A DNA stretch of 64,000 nt from assembly GCA_022821725.1 (NCBI GenBank), contig JAJEDB010000044.1, forward strand, positions 37,100-101,099, read 5' to 3'. The notes under the pieces are model-generated. The model was not told where the DNA came from, made no database searches, and saw nothing but the letters and a program-made list of their open reading frames with translations. Below are positions 35,023 through 44,262 of this stretch, piece after piece (positions within the stretch are counted from its first letter, which is position 1; the number at the start of each line of letters is the position of its first letter). The translations under genes were made by a program, and so were the position numbers. Source of the DNA: Candidatus Poribacteria bacterium (GTDB lineage: Bacteria; Poribacteria; WGA-4E; WGA-3G).

Positions 35023-35835
35023 ACTCACAAAAACCGCATACGCAAACTATATGCCGCGCTTCTACTTTTCAGCGCGTCGATCCTTTTTGGATGTACAGAA
35101 AAGCCCAATAGTCCGTTAACCCATCCCGAGGCAACAGAATCCGTTTCTACATTGAATGCTGTGCCTATTGCAAACCTGAGAGAAAAAACATTTTCTATGC
35201 TGCAAGAGGAGTTTTCACCTCCGATTTTAGATGAAGACTTTAAAACACTCCGAGCTCTCGCAAACTCAGATACTTATTTGGTGTTTCTCTCTCGCGTTTT
35301 CAAGCCGGGGCAACCTTTTGAAAACTTTAATGAGCTTCTTGACACAACACCTCCGAAATCCAAGGATCCTCTCCATTCAATCTTGAAGCAACACCTGAAA
35401 CATATAGTTATTGATGATACAGATATAATCGCTCTTCACAAGGTCATCATTTTTCAACAAACACTTGATATTAGGGGTAAACTCAGCCTTTTCCCGGATC
35501 ATATTTTTGCTCGGACACCCCTCTTACCTTCACACATACAAGAGGCAAGAGACAAGACGTATGAATCTGAGACAGTCCAAGAATGGTTCCGTGGGTTAAA
35601 AGGTCAAAAAGCCCATGACTTTTTTGAGGCCTATGTTGGATTTGCGAAAGAGGCTAATGACCTCGCCTATCAAAAAACACAAGAACTCTTTAACCAGCAC
35701 GGACCCAACGACGGATTAATCCGGCTCTCAATCCAAGAACCGATAATATTTTGGATTATCCTTAACACTTTCATAGAACCCTTCGGGACGGTTGATTTTC
35801 TGCGCTGGATAGATCCAGAAAAACAGAAAAATTAG
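35023..35835 (+). CDS. Lipoprotein of unknown function
   Basis: 270 residues from ATG 35023 with AGGAG upstream; an ATG at 34993 lacks a site. Lipobox SILFGC (Cys about 24). The mature part is helical and charged, with TPPKSKDPLHSILKQHLKH and VQEWFRGLKGQKAHDFFEAY segments, and ends WIDPEKQKN. No recognisable domain. It stands alone between a mobile element and a cytochrome-like gene. Confidence 0.7.
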   Translation, partial: THKNRIRKLYAALLLFSASILFGCTEKPNSPLTHPEATESVSTLNAVPIANLREKTFSMLQEEFSPPILDEDFKTLRALANSDTYLVFLSRVFKPGQPFENFNELLDTTPPKSKDPLHSILKQHLKHIVIDDTDIIALHKVIIFQQTLDIRGKLSLFPDHIFARTPLLPSHIQEARDKTYESETVQEWFRGLKGQKAHDFFEAYVGFAKEANDLAYQKTQELFNQHGPNDGLIRLSIQEPIIFWIILNTFIEPFGTVDFLRWIDPEKQKN

Positions 35836-35950
35836 TCAGGAGAGACGTTATCTCCTCACGCAACATCCATCTGCCTATAAAGCCACAGTTGTGTTTCACC
35901 CCTACATCTTTTTTATTGATCCCACCTCGTATCCATGCTACACTGAGGGT

Positions 35951-36865
35951 ATGAGGGTTTTCATTCAAATTGGACATGGCATCGTCGGTGCCGCTGTCAT
36001 CTCAGGTCTATGTATATGGCACGCAGGCAGTTTCGGCGAAGCGCGACATACCATCAGCATCATCGGTGCGATCGCCATCGCCATTGCGAGTCTTTACCTC
36101 CTGCGGAGCCGCTGGATTCGCTGGGGCAATCGGCAGACATGGCTCAAATACCATCAACGGCTCGCCTCGTTAGGCTTGTGCTTGGTGTTATTTCATTCTG
36201 CCTTCCAACCGCTGGTGTGGCACTCCTGGCTTACCTTTCTGCTCGCTTTGTCGAACTTAGGCACTGGCATCGCTGTGAGTCTGACCGCTCGCGGTGCGCG
36301 CAGAATTTTGCTTCGATGCCATCTCATCCTTGCCCCCATATTGCTCGTCAGTATCGTATTCCACGGACAGAAGAAACTGGAACATGACGAATTCCTCCCG
36401 CTCACGCAAGCGCACGATGTGCCTTGCGCGCGATGTCATACGCCTGAACGTTTCCTGTTTCATGTTTATACAACCCTCCCGGAAGAATTGGATACAGCAG
36501 ACACTGTTCCTGAGGACCTGCACTGGTGGTTCTTACAAAACGAAAGCAGGGTCCCTGAGACTGCTGCTATCTCCGTCAAGGAACCCGGAAATGCGTGGAC
36601 AGTCAGGGACGATAAAAACAGACGCACCTACCACATCCGGCGGGTCACAGATAGCATCGCCATCTACGCAGATTCCGATTACGGGAGTTACACCTGTCTC
36701 AAATGTCACGTGCATAACACAGAAGAAATCCAGTTAGCGCACGAGCTGCACGGCGTTGCTGACTTCGAGAGATGTTTCGTCTGTCACCAGGCCGAAATTG
36801 AGGGCACGCGTTATGGACGCCAGCGTTTCGATTGGGACTATGCGCCGCATCGGAAACGGAACTAA
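35951..36865 (+). CDS. Membrane multihaem c-type cytochrome-like protein
   Basis: 304 residues from ATG 35951; a GTG at 35891 would add 20 residues. The N-terminal 160 residues hold four or five membrane helices with His residues at heme-like positions (GHG, KYHQR, VLFHSAF, RCHLIL, SIVFHGQKK), recalling ferric-reductase/cytochrome b5-like membrane domains. The C-terminal part, likely periplasmic, has three CxxCH sites: CARCH, CLKCH and CFVCH. So electrons may pass between quinol and the periplasm (inference). The substrate is unknown. Ribosome site is weak. Confidence 0.6.
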   Translation: MRVFIQIGHGIVGAAVISGLCIWHAGSFGEARHTISIIGAIAIAIASLYLLRSRWIRWGNRQTWLKYHQRLASLGLCLVLFHSAFQPLVWHSWLTFLLALSNLGTGIAVSLTARGARRILLRCHLILAPILLVSIVFHGQKKLEHDEFLPLTQAHDVPCARCHTPERFLFHVYTTLPEELDTADTVPEDLHWWFLQNESRVPETAAISVKEPGNAWTVRDDKNRRTYHIRRVTDSIAIYADSDYGSYTCLKCHVHNTEEIQLAHELHGVADFERCFVCHQAEIEGTRYGRQRFDWDYAPHRKRN

Positions 36866-36936
36866 AATGTTATCACTGTGCCTCAAGGCTTATCCAAGTT
36901 ATCGGGAGTTTATTTGCCGGTTCCACTGACAGAAAC

Positions 36937-37056
36937 AGGACTTACGCAATTTTGACCGTAGGGCGTTCTGTGAGATGAGAACTCTCACAAAAACAGACGT
37001 TTTTCTGACACAAACTATAAAGTTTGTGCTACAAAAGAGCAGGATGCGTAAGTCCT
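36937..37056. mobile_element. MITE-like element with AGGACTTACGCA ends, copy 2
   Basis: Perfect 12-bp terminal inverted repeats AGGACTTACGCA and TGCGTAAGTCCT (36937-36948, 37045-37056). 120 bp, with an inner ACAAACT-ATAA-AGTTTGT hairpin. The right end lies 13 bp before the start codon of the DUF6785 gene. Confidence 0.85.
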
Positions 37057-37069
37057 AAGAAAGTTAAAA

Positions 37070-38992
37070 ATGTCAAACAGAAACGTCAGTTTTCGCGCTG
37101 TCCTCCTCGCACTCCTCATCACTATCCCGAACTCCTACTGGCTCATGATCAACTGGGGTCCCAGCGGTTATGGCACCGGTCAGAGTTTCCCGACTGTCTC
37201 CACGGTTTACTTCAACGTCATTTTTGTTGTGCTCATCTTGATGGCAGTAAACCCTTTGCTCCGAGCCATCGGGAAAAATGCGAGCCTCACCGATGCCGAG
37301 TTAATGGTGGTCTACCTCCTCGTATCCATCGCCTCCTCCCTCGCTGGACACGATACCCTCCAGATACTCTGGCCCCTGCTCACGTATCCCATCTGGTTCG
37401 CGAGTCCTGAGAATGAATGGGGTGAACTGTTCCTTCGGCACATGCCCGATTGGCTGACCATCAAAGAACGGAACGTGCTGGCAACCTTCTATCAAGGGGA
37501 CGACTCACTTCATACTGCCCAACACCTACACCTCTGGATGCCCCCTGTGCTCTGGTGGTCGGCTCTCATTATCGTGCTAACGTGTATGATGCTCTGTATC
37601 ACGATCCTCATTCGACACCAATGGGTGAACCACGAAAAACTCAGCTACCCCGTCATACAGATTCCACTGCATTTGACGGAAAATGGAGGGCGCGTCCTCC
37701 TGAGTAATCGGCTATTTCTGTTAGGGGCTGTGCTCGCAGGCGGGATAAACCTTCTTAACGGTCTCCATTTTCTATTTCCAGTCGTGCCGGGATTAGGCGG
37801 GAGTCTCTACAATTTAGGACAGTATTTTCAGACAAAACCACTGAACGCCATCGGTAGACTGCCCATTGCTGTCTATCCGTTCGCTATCGGGATGAGTTTT
37901 TTCATCCCATTGGAGCTCTCGTTCTCTATCTGGTTCTTCTATCTGTTCCACAAAATGACGCGTGTCTGGGGCACCATGGCGGGCATCGGACACCTTCCGG
38001 GATTCCCATTTCTCGATGCACAATCGTTTGGGGCATGGTTCTGCTTAGGCATCTCCGCAATATGGCTCACCCGAAAGTTTATCGTGCGACAGGTGAAACA
38101 CGCCTTCCGAGGCAGTAATGGGAAACCCGAGACAATGGATACACCTTCAGCACACATCCGATACGCGATCATCGGGTTAATACTCGGAAGCCTCTTCATC
38201 CTTGTGTTTTTCAAAAGCACAGGCACACCGATCTTCAGCATTCTCGGCTATTTTACGCTCTTCTTCGCGTTAGCGATTGCCATTACCCGTATTCGTGCCG
38301 AAGTCGGACCTCCGGCGCACGATGTGCCGTGGCGACCGGACAAAGTCCTCGTCTCCTTCCTCGGCACTCGCCGCATTGGTGCAGAGGGATTAACCACGTT
38401 TAGTATGTTTCACGGTTTCAACCGATCCTATCGTTCGCATCCGATGCCGATTATGTTGGAGGGTTTCAAGGTAGCACAGGTCCGCGGGCTATCGCACAAC
38501 CGCTTTATCGTTGCGATTATCTTGGTGACCATTGTGGGAACGATTTCATCGGCGTGGGCATACTATGCACAAGGGTATCATTACGGGGCGGCAGTCTATG
38601 GTGAGCAGGCACAATGCCGCTGGACTTACGAGCAGCTGAAGCAGTGGCTCATTAACCCACAATCCATAGATGTCGGTGCGGTTTCCGCTTCTGGTGGCGC
38701 GATTGCCTTAACAACGTTCCTGATGGTGCTCCGCCGCCGTTTCATCTGGTGGCCCTTCCATCCCGCGGGCTATGCCTTGTCACTTAGTTTTTGGAATACG
38801 AGTTGGTATTGGTTCTCGATCTTCTTGTCGTGGGGGATCAAAGCGATTCTCTTCCAGACGGGAGGACTCCGCACTTATCGTCGCGCGATGCCGTTCTTTA
38901 TAGGTTTGGTGATTGGCGAGTTTCTACTCGGTGCCATCTGGACATTAATCGGCATCACCTTAGAACGTCCCATGTATCGGTTCATGTTTTAA
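37070..38992 (+). CDS. DUF6785-type polytopic membrane protein
   Basis: 640 residues with about 14 hydrophobic helices. The N-terminus (SFRAVLLALLITIPNSYW) and the long loops around NHEKLSYPVIQIPL, YFQTKPLNAIGRLP, RAEVGPPAHDVPW and the end RRFIWWPFHPAGYALSL match the family annotated DUF6785/DUF6784, distant to OPT transporters and frequent in Poribacteria and Planctomycetes. A transporter role is likely but the substrate is unknown. No good ribosome site is seen; the 13 bp before the ATG follow directly on a MITE-like element, so translation or transcription signals may come from it. Confidence 0.75.
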   Translation: MSNRNVSFRAVLLALLITIPNSYWLMINWGPSGYGTGQSFPTVSTVYFNVIFVVLILMAVNPLLRAIGKNASLTDAELMVVYLLVSIASSLAGHDTLQILWPLLTYPIWFASPENEWGELFLRHMPDWLTIKERNVLATFYQGDDSLHTAQHLHLWMPPVLWWSALIIVLTCMMLCITILIRHQWVNHEKLSYPVIQIPLHLTENGGRVLLSNRLFLLGAVLAGGINLLNGLHFLFPVVPGLGGSLYNLGQYFQTKPLNAIGRLPIAVYPFAIGMSFFIPLELSFSIWFFYLFHKMTRVWGTMAGIGHLPGFPFLDAQSFGAWFCLGISAIWLTRKFIVRQVKHAFRGSNGKPETMDTPSAHIRYAIIGLILGSLFILVFFKSTGTPIFSILGYFTLFFALAIAITRIRAEVGPPAHDVPWRPDKVLVSFLGTRRIGAEGLTTFSMFHGFNRSYRSHPMPIMLEGFKVAQVRGLSHNRFIVAIILVTIVGTISSAWAYYAQGYHYGAAVYGEQAQCRWTYEQLKQWLINPQSIDVGAVSASGGAIALTTFLMVLRRRFIWWPFHPAGYALSLSFWNTSWYWFSIFLSWGIKAILFQTGGLRTYRRAMPFFIGLVIGEFLLGAIWTLIGITLERPMYRFMF

Positions 38993-39012
38993 TTTTTTAA
39001 TTATTCCTTGCG
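38993..39012. repeat. TTTTTTAATTATTCCTTGCG module after the DUF6785 gene
   Basis: Begins at the stop codon. Same module as at 20038 and 33836. A GTGCGAT-GA-ATCGCAC hairpin lies 44 bp further on (39056-39071), followed by CTACTAC. Confidence 0.6.
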
Positions 39013-39055
39013 ATATAGTGCGGTTTGAAAATATCTGGGCATTTCTTGGCATAAC

Positions 39056-39076
39056 GTGCGATGAATCGCACTACTA
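39056..39076. repeat. GTGCGAT hairpin with CTACTAC flank
   Basis: GTGCGAT-GA-ATCGCAC then TACTAC. The same stem is at 49353-49368; related GCAAT hairpins with CTACTACAAACAGA flanks are at 39990-40018 and 49378-49406. Confidence 0.65.
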
Positions 39077-39125
39077 CGAACCGCCATTTGCTAAAGAATA
39101 GGGGTCCACTTAAGGAAAACACACA

Positions 39126-39947
39126 ATGAAACTCAGTTGCCTCCCGGTCTCTCTTTACGATGACATCTTCACAGAAAAAAGCGCTGTCACCGATTGGATT
39201 CAGCTCGGTGCGGAATTAGGGTTGGATGCCGTGGATTTCAGTATCAAATTCTTCCCAAAACGCGACACAGAAACGATACACAACACACGCGCCGCCCTCG
39301 AAAAGTTCAACATAGAGGCGTGTATGATCGCCTGTTATTGCGATTTCACACACCCCGACGCGGCACAGCGCACACAGGAACTAACCGACCTGAAAGCGGA
39401 CATCGGGCTGGCAAAAGTGTTGGGGGTAAAATTTATTCGGGTGACAGCAGGACAAAACCATCCCGGCATCGAACGTGAAGCGGGCGTGCGTTGGGTGACA
39501 GACGGATTCCGGCGCGCCCTTGACGAAGCGGAAAAGCACGGTATCACCCTCGCCTACGAAAATCATACCAAAGGCGCGCCTTGGGATTACTGGGATTTCT
39601 CACAACCCACAGAGATTTTCTTAGAAATCTTAGATGCGCTTGCCGATACACCGCTCGGTGTCTGCTTCGACACTGCGAATCCGCTCGTCCTCGGTGAAGA
39701 TGTCCTCGCACTTCTGGAGAAAGTCATTCAACGCATCGTTGTGCTGCATATCTTCGACCTGCGGGCAGTTAGAGTGTTTGAACCCGTCCGCGTCGGCACG
39801 GGTGCCTCACCCATCCAACCCATTTTCGCGCGCTTGAGACAAGCGGGTTACGAGGGTTGGTTCAGCATCGAAGAAGCCAGCCGTTCCGGGCGACAAGGGT
39901 TTGAAGCGTCAATCGCCTACGTCCAAAATGCGTGGGAACACGCATAG
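39126..39947 (+). CDS. Sugar phosphate isomerase/epimerase (TIM barrel)
   Basis: 273 residues. TTAAGGAAAACACAC precedes the ATG. AP-endonuclease-2/xylose isomerase-like barrel: LGLDAVDFSIKFFP, IEACMIACYCDF, FIRVTAGQN, ITLAYENHTKG (metal Glu), GVCFDTANPL (metal Asp), VVLHIFDLR and FSIEEASRSG. Members isomerise or epimerise sugars or inositols; substrate unknown. Lies after the DUF6785 gene and before a PhyH oxygenase; such neighbours are common in carbohydrate loci. Confidence 0.85.
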   Translation: MKLSCLPVSLYDDIFTEKSAVTDWIQLGAELGLDAVDFSIKFFPKRDTETIHNTRAALEKFNIEACMIACYCDFTHPDAAQRTQELTDLKADIGLAKVLGVKFIRVTAGQNHPGIEREAGVRWVTDGFRRALDEAEKHGITLAYENHTKGAPWDYWDFSQPTEIFLEILDALADTPLGVCFDTANPLVLGEDVLALLEKVIQRIVVLHIFDLRAVRVFEPVRVGTGASPIQPIFARLRQAGYEGWFSIEEASRSGRQGFEASIAYVQNAWEHA

Positions 39948-39989
39948 CACTAATGTAGGGCGATTCACCATCCGTTGTAAAGCACAAAC

Positions 39990-40018
39990 GCGCAATGAAT
40001 TGCGCTACTACAAACAGA
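39990..40018. repeat. GCGCAAT hairpin with CTACTACAAACAGA
   Basis: GCGCAAT-GA-ATTGCGC followed by TACTACAAACAGA. The element at 49378-49406 has GGGCAAT-GA-ATTGCCC with the same 3' flank; an ACG before the stem is also shared. Confidence 0.7.
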
Positions 40019-40052
40019 GATGCGGATGTTTCTGACTGACAACCGACACCGA

Positions 40053-40904
40053 TTACCCGCGTGAGGGTTCATTCATTCGCTCGCGTGCTTGGCGCGAGAG
40101 TTCCGCGAGATGTCCATCGTTTGCCCGCACCTGTTCAAGGTGTATCCACCGTTCAGGGGTCGCTGTGCGTATCATTTTCTCGCCATACTTCCGATCGATC
40201 CAGAAACGTGAAGATCCAGAGATATAGGCTTGCAGCGCATCAAGTTTATCATCAGGATAGCGTTGACAGAGATTCATCGTAAACATCCGTCGTCGCTCGC
40301 TACCCCCGAACGCGGCATGTTTGGTGTTATGGTTAAACAGAACCAGATCCCCGGGGGTTGTCTCAAAGACCGTCGCGGGGACCTCCTTACCGTGTATTTC
40401 CCAAAAGTCTTGACTCTTTCCAGCCTGTTTAGAGAGCGCGTCCGCATAGTTATCGCCAAAGAGATGACTTCCCGGAATAACGCGAAGTGCGCCTGTATGG
40501 CGAGTCAGTGGGTCGAGATAGAACGCGATCTTGATGTGCATCGGATCTTCCAACTTATGTCCGCCATCCGAGTGCCACCCCGTATCCCCGACATAGAAGT
40601 TTCCGTCGCTGCCCATGTAGTTGAAATCATCCCCCAGCAACGCCTTCGCGATCGCTAAAATCCGTGGATCGTCTAAGAGTGATGATAACTCTTCACTCTG
40701 ATCAATGAACGGCACAATGCAGGAACGGGCAGTGCCTTCGTGCGGTTTACCGTTATGTCCACCGCCGCGCGCTTCCCAGACAGCCTCAAAAGCATCCTGA
40801 ATTGCCGTAATCCGGTCCGCCATCAATTGCGGAAAACTGAGATAACCGAACGTCTTAAAAAAATTAAGCTCCGACTCGGTGATGCTGAAATCGTGCTGAT
40901 TCAT
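40053..40904 (-). CDS. Phytanoyl-CoA dioxygenase family protein
   Basis: 283 residues from the minus-strand ATG at 40904, preceded by TAAGGAAAATTAG; a longer frame to 40937 has no ribosome site. FKTFGYLSFPQL start, HxD in TGWHSDGGHKLED (iron), PLTRHTGALRVIPGSH, and the distal His with Arg (NTKHAAFGGSERRRMFTMNL). Expected to be a non-haem Fe(II)/2-oxoglutarate oxygenase; the substrate is unknown. It is convergent with the isomerase gene. Confidence 0.85.
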   Translation of the reverse strand: MNQHDFSITESELNFFKTFGYLSFPQLMADRITAIQDAFEAVWEARGGGHNGKPHEGTARSCIVPFIDQSEELSSLLDDPRILAIAKALLGDDFNYMGSDGNFYVGDTGWHSDGGHKLEDPMHIKIAFYLDPLTRHTGALRVIPGSHLFGDNYADALSKQAGKSQDFWEIHGKEVPATVFETTPGDLVLFNHNTKHAAFGGSERRRMFTMNLCQRYPDDKLDALQAYISGSSRFWIDRKYGEKMIRTATPERWIHLEQVRANDGHLAELSRQARERMNEPSRG

Positions 40905-40964
40905 TTTTCTAATTTTCCTTATTGTGGAGTTTACCAAAATAGCCTAATTTGAGATCTCGATTGC

Positions 40965-40993
40965 TTGACATAGTTTAGCAGATGTGTTATCCT
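40965..40993 (+). promoter_or_regulatory. Promoter candidate for modABC
   Basis: TTGACA at 40965-40970, 17-bp spacer, TATCCT at 40988-40993. About 35 bp before the modA start. No ModE-type operator could be recognised. Confidence 0.55.
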
Positions 40994-41027
40994 TGTCAAG
41001 AGTTTTTTGTGAATGAAGGGATATGTG

Positions 41028-41813
41028 ATGGTCAGAGTCATCAGAAGTTGTGTTGCGATCGGTTTGCTGATGCTGTTAATGATGCTTATAGGATGCACAC
41101 AAGGCGAGCAAAAACAGGCGGAATTGAACGTGTTCGCTGCAATCAGTTTGACGGATGCCCTTGAAGAAATTGGGACAGCGTTCACAACCGAAAATGGCGT
41201 TAAAATCTTTTACAATTTCGCCGCGTCTACGACGTTACAACGTCAACTCGAAAAGGGAGCGACAGCCGATGTCTTCATCTCAGCGAGCCCGCGCCAAGTC
41301 GTTGCCTTGGAAACCAATGGACTCCTTGAAACTGAAAGTCGCAAAGATTTGCTAACCAATCGGTTAGTACTTGTCTCTGATCAGAATGCTGGCGTTTCTA
41401 TGGAGACCCTGACGAACCTTGCGATCCCTGAAATTTCGAGAATCGCTATTGGGCATCCAAATATTGTGCCTGCTGGTGCTTACGCCAAAGAAGCCTTGGT
41501 TCACTTTGGATTATGGGAGACGCTACAGTCGAAATTCGTTTTTGGGACAGATGTCCGCGCGACACTTGCGTATGTAACCGCCGGGAATGCGGATGTAGCG
41601 ATTGTCTATAAAACAGACACAACACTTACCGAACGCATAAAAGTGCTTTATCAGTTACCGCTTGAAACCTATACACCGATCATCTATCCCGCTGTCGTTA
41701 TGAAGGATAGCCCTCACAAACAATTGGCGCGTAGATTTATGACTCACCTACACTCCATGGAGAGCGGTGAAGTTTTTGAAAAACACGGATTCACGTTCTT
41801 GGTATTAAAATGA
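41028..41813 (+). CDS. modA: Molybdate ABC transporter, substrate-binding lipoprotein
   Basis: 261 residues from ATG 41028, seven bases after AAGGG. Lipobox LMLIGC. ModA motifs: LNVFAAISLTDALEEIGTAF, FYNFAASTTLQRQLEKGATADVFISAS, IAIGHPNIVPAGAYAKEAL and GNADVAIVYKTDT. It binds molybdate or tungstate in the periplasm. The stop overlaps the modB start by 4 bp (ATGA), so the two are tightly coupled. Confidence 0.92.
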   Translation: MVRVIRSCVAIGLLMLLMMLIGCTQGEQKQAELNVFAAISLTDALEEIGTAFTTENGVKIFYNFAASTTLQRQLEKGATADVFISASPRQVVALETNGLLETESRKDLLTNRLVLVSDQNAGVSMETLTNLAIPEISRIAIGHPNIVPAGAYAKEALVHFGLWETLQSKFVFGTDVRATLAYVTAGNADVAIVYKTDTTLTERIKVLYQLPLETYTPIIYPAVVMKDSPHKQLARRFMTHLHSMESGEVFEKHGFTFLVLK

Positions 41814-42475
41814 AGATTACCCCTGCCGAAGTTACCGCCCTCTCTTTATCTATAAAAGTTGCGTTGTTCAGTCTCGTTATAATGTTCCCACCAGGGCTAT
41901 TGATCGGGTGGCTCCTCGCAAAACGCACATTCCCGGGAAAATCTTTCCTCAATACGCTTGTGATGTGTCCGTTGGTGCTGCCGCCTATCGTCAGTGGATA
42001 TTTACTCCTGATCCTATTGGGCAAACATGGGGTCATCGGTGGATTTATCTATGAAACTTTCGGTATAGAGATCGTTTTCTCGCAGTTGGCTGTTATTATT
42101 GCGGTCTCAATTATCTCATTTCCGCTGTTAGTGCGGGGTATCGTGACAGGGATGGAGTCTGTGCCGTTGGAGCTTGAAAATGCGGCACGGACGCTTGGTG
42201 CGTCGCCTCTGAAGGTGTTTTGGACGATCACATTTCCGCTTGCGCATCGTGGAATTATCGGTGGCACGATTCTTGGTTTCTCCAAAAGTCTTGGCGAGTT
42301 TGGTGCGACAATTATGGTAGCAGGGAACATCCCCGGCAAAACCCAAACAGTGGCGTTAGCGATCTTCAGTGCCGTCCATCTCGGAGAGGACGCCTCCGTC
42401 TATCGCTTGGTATTTATTTCAACCCTTGTTGCGTTCATAGCGCTCTGGTTAACAGAACGTTTCACGCTCCGATAG
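41810..42475 (+). CDS. modB: Molybdate ABC transporter permease
   Basis: 221 residues with five or six membrane helices. EAA-loop region LENAARTLGASPLKVFWTITFPLA, which docks ModC, and GFSKSLGEFGATIMVAGNIPGKTQT are typical of ModB. Forms the channel as a dimer in the inner membrane. Overlaps modA by 4 bp and is 27 bp before modC. Confidence 0.93.
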   Translation: MKITPAEVTALSLSIKVALFSLVIMFPPGLLIGWLLAKRTFPGKSFLNTLVMCPLVLPPIVSGYLLLILLGKHGVIGGFIYETFGIEIVFSQLAVIIAVSIISFPLLVRGIVTGMESVPLELENAARTLGASPLKVFWTITFPLAHRGIIGGTILGFSKSLGEFGATIMVAGNIPGKTQTVALAIFSAVHLGEDASVYRLVFISTLVAFIALWLTERFTLR

Positions 42476-42502
42476 GTGCGTTTTTTATGGAACCATTAAA
42501 GA

Positions 42503-43576
42503 ATGGCAGATAATCCCAAAATCAGACTCAATTTCCGCAAAAGCCTCGGTAATTTCACCTTACGGGTCAATTGCACGTTGGAAACAAAAGTTTCAGCGTT
42601 TTTAGGCGTTTCTGGCAGTGGTAAAAGCACACTTCTCAATTGCGTGAGCGGCACGTTGACCCCGGATGAAGGTGAAATTGCTTTTGGAGATGAGATCCTT
42701 TACGCCTCTGCTGCTGGCATCAATCTACCGCCTGAAAAACGGAGGTTCGGCTATGTCTTTCAAGAGGGTTACCTTTTTCCACATCTCACGGTTGCGCAGA
42801 ACATCCGATATGGGCAACCGAATCCCCGAAAATCTTCAGATGCGATAGGTGTACTCGAAATTTCCGAACTGCTCCAACGGTATCCGAAGGAGCTCTCTGG
42901 GGGTCAACGTCAACGGGTTGCGATCGCACGCGCCTTGGCGATGGAGCCGCGAATGCTCCTGATGGATGAGCCGCTTGCTGCGCTTGATAGCGCGCTAAAA
43001 GATCGAATTATACCCTATTTGCACCACGTTAAAGAAGTCTTTGAGATACCCATCCTGTATATTACGCACACCTTTTCCGAGGCGATGGCACTCGCTGACG
43101 AAGCCTTCCTCATTGCTGATGGCGAAATTATGGCGAACGGTGAACCGCACCGGTTGCTAACCGCCCCTTCCGCGATGCCCATTGCACAGATGACGGGTGT
43201 CGAAAACATTCTATTCCTTCCAGTGACGGATTCAAACAAGGCACGCGGTTTGACTGCGTTAGAAATCGGGAGCCAGTCTCTTATCATCCCTTATATTGAT
43301 GTTGAAGTGGGGGAGGTTGTTCCGGTCGCTATCCGTGCTGAGGATATTATTATCGCGCTTGAACCGGATATCTCGGTGAGTGCCCGCAACATATTACCCG
43401 GAAAAATTCAGTATCTTGATGTCAGGAGCGAGCGAACGTGGTTATCTATTCTCGTTGAATGGCATCATCTTGCTGTGAAAATCACGCACGAAGCACGGGA
43501 TCAGTTGCAATTGAAGGAAGGCTCAGAGGTTTACTGTGTTATGAAGGCGAGTGCGATTAATATTCTTTGGGATTAG
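42503..43576 (+). CDS. modC: Molybdate ABC transporter ATP-binding protein
   Basis: 357 residues. Walker A GVSGSGKS (35-42), signature LSGGQRQRVAIARAL, Walker B LLMDEPLAALD, switch His in ITHTFSEA. The C-terminal part (about 290-355) is a TOBE/MOP-like domain that binds oxyanion in ModC. ATP hydrolysis drives molybdate uptake. Its last 20 bp overlap the convergent coaE gene. Confidence 0.92.
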   Translation: MADNPKIRLNFRKSLGNFTLRVNCTLETKVSAFLGVSGSGKSTLLNCVSGTLTPDEGEIAFGDEILYASAAGINLPPEKRRFGYVFQEGYLFPHLTVAQNIRYGQPNPRKSSDAIGVLEISELLQRYPKELSGGQRQRVAIARALAMEPRMLLMDEPLAALDSALKDRIIPYLHHVKEVFEIPILYITHTFSEAMALADEAFLIADGEIMANGEPHRLLTAPSAMPIAQMTGVENILFLPVTDSNKARGLTALEIGSQSLIIPYIDVEVGEVVPVAIRAEDIIIALEPDISVSARNILPGKIQYLDVRSERTWLSILVEWHHLAVKITHEARDQLQLKEGSEVYCVMKASAINILWD

Positions 43577-44219
43577 TTCTGCTTTGAAGTTGCTCCCAAA
43601 GCGCATCCACCTGCCTGTGAAGTTCTTCAAGCGTCCCTTCGTTCTCTATAACAACATCCGCATACTTAATTTTCTCCGTGACCGGCATCTGTGCATCAAT
43701 CCGCGCTTGGACTTCGGACTCGGTAAGCGGTCTCCCCTGTGCGATGCTGCGTTCCAGCGTGCGCCGCAGCTGCGTTTCTGATGACGCCGTCACAACAACG
43801 ATCAGATCGACAGTGTCATACGCACCCGCTTCAATGAGGAGTGGAGCGTCCAGTAGCACGACGCACGTCGGGTCTTCCGTGACAAGGTGGCGTGCCTGTC
43901 CGCGTGAGCGTTCGATAATCAACGGATGCAGGATACTGTTCAATCGTTCCCGGGCGGCTTTATCGTTAAAGACGATGGCGCCGAGTTTTTTTCGACTCAC
44001 ATCCCCGGATGCATCGAGAATGTCCTGCCCAAACGCGTCCGTGAGTTCCCCGATAACTGGACTGTCCGCCTTGAGGAGTTGGTGTCCGATTTCATCCGCA
44101 TTGATCGGGATTGCTCCTTTTTCTGCGAGCAGATCCGAGACGGTTGTTTTTCCACAAGCAATCCCGCCTGTGATCCCGACGATGATGCCGCGTGCGCGGT
44201 GTGTTGTTTCTGTTTCCAT
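43557..44219 (-). CDS. coaE: Dephospho-CoA kinase
   Basis: 220 residues. P-loop GITGGIACGKTTVSDLLA, INADEIGHQLL, and the CoA-binding VVLLDAPLLIEAG and the lid segment ARIDAQMPVTEKIKYADVVI. Adds the 3' phosphate to dephospho-CoA, the last CoA step. Stands alone on the minus strand and overlaps the end of modC by 20 bp, so the two ends share bases. Confidence 0.95.
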   Translation of the reverse strand: METETTHRARGIIVGITGGIACGKTTVSDLLAEKGAIPINADEIGHQLLKADSPVIGELTDAFGQDILDASGDVSRKKLGAIVFNDKAARERLNSILHPLIIERSRGQARHLVTEDPTCVVLLDAPLLIEAGAYDTVDLIVVVTASSETQLRRTLERSIAQGRPLTESEVQARIDAQMPVTEKIKYADVVIENEGTLEELHRQVDALWEQLQSRTNPKEY

Positions 44220-44262
44220 AATCTTGAGTGTATATCACACACTGAAATTTGTCAATATGAAT

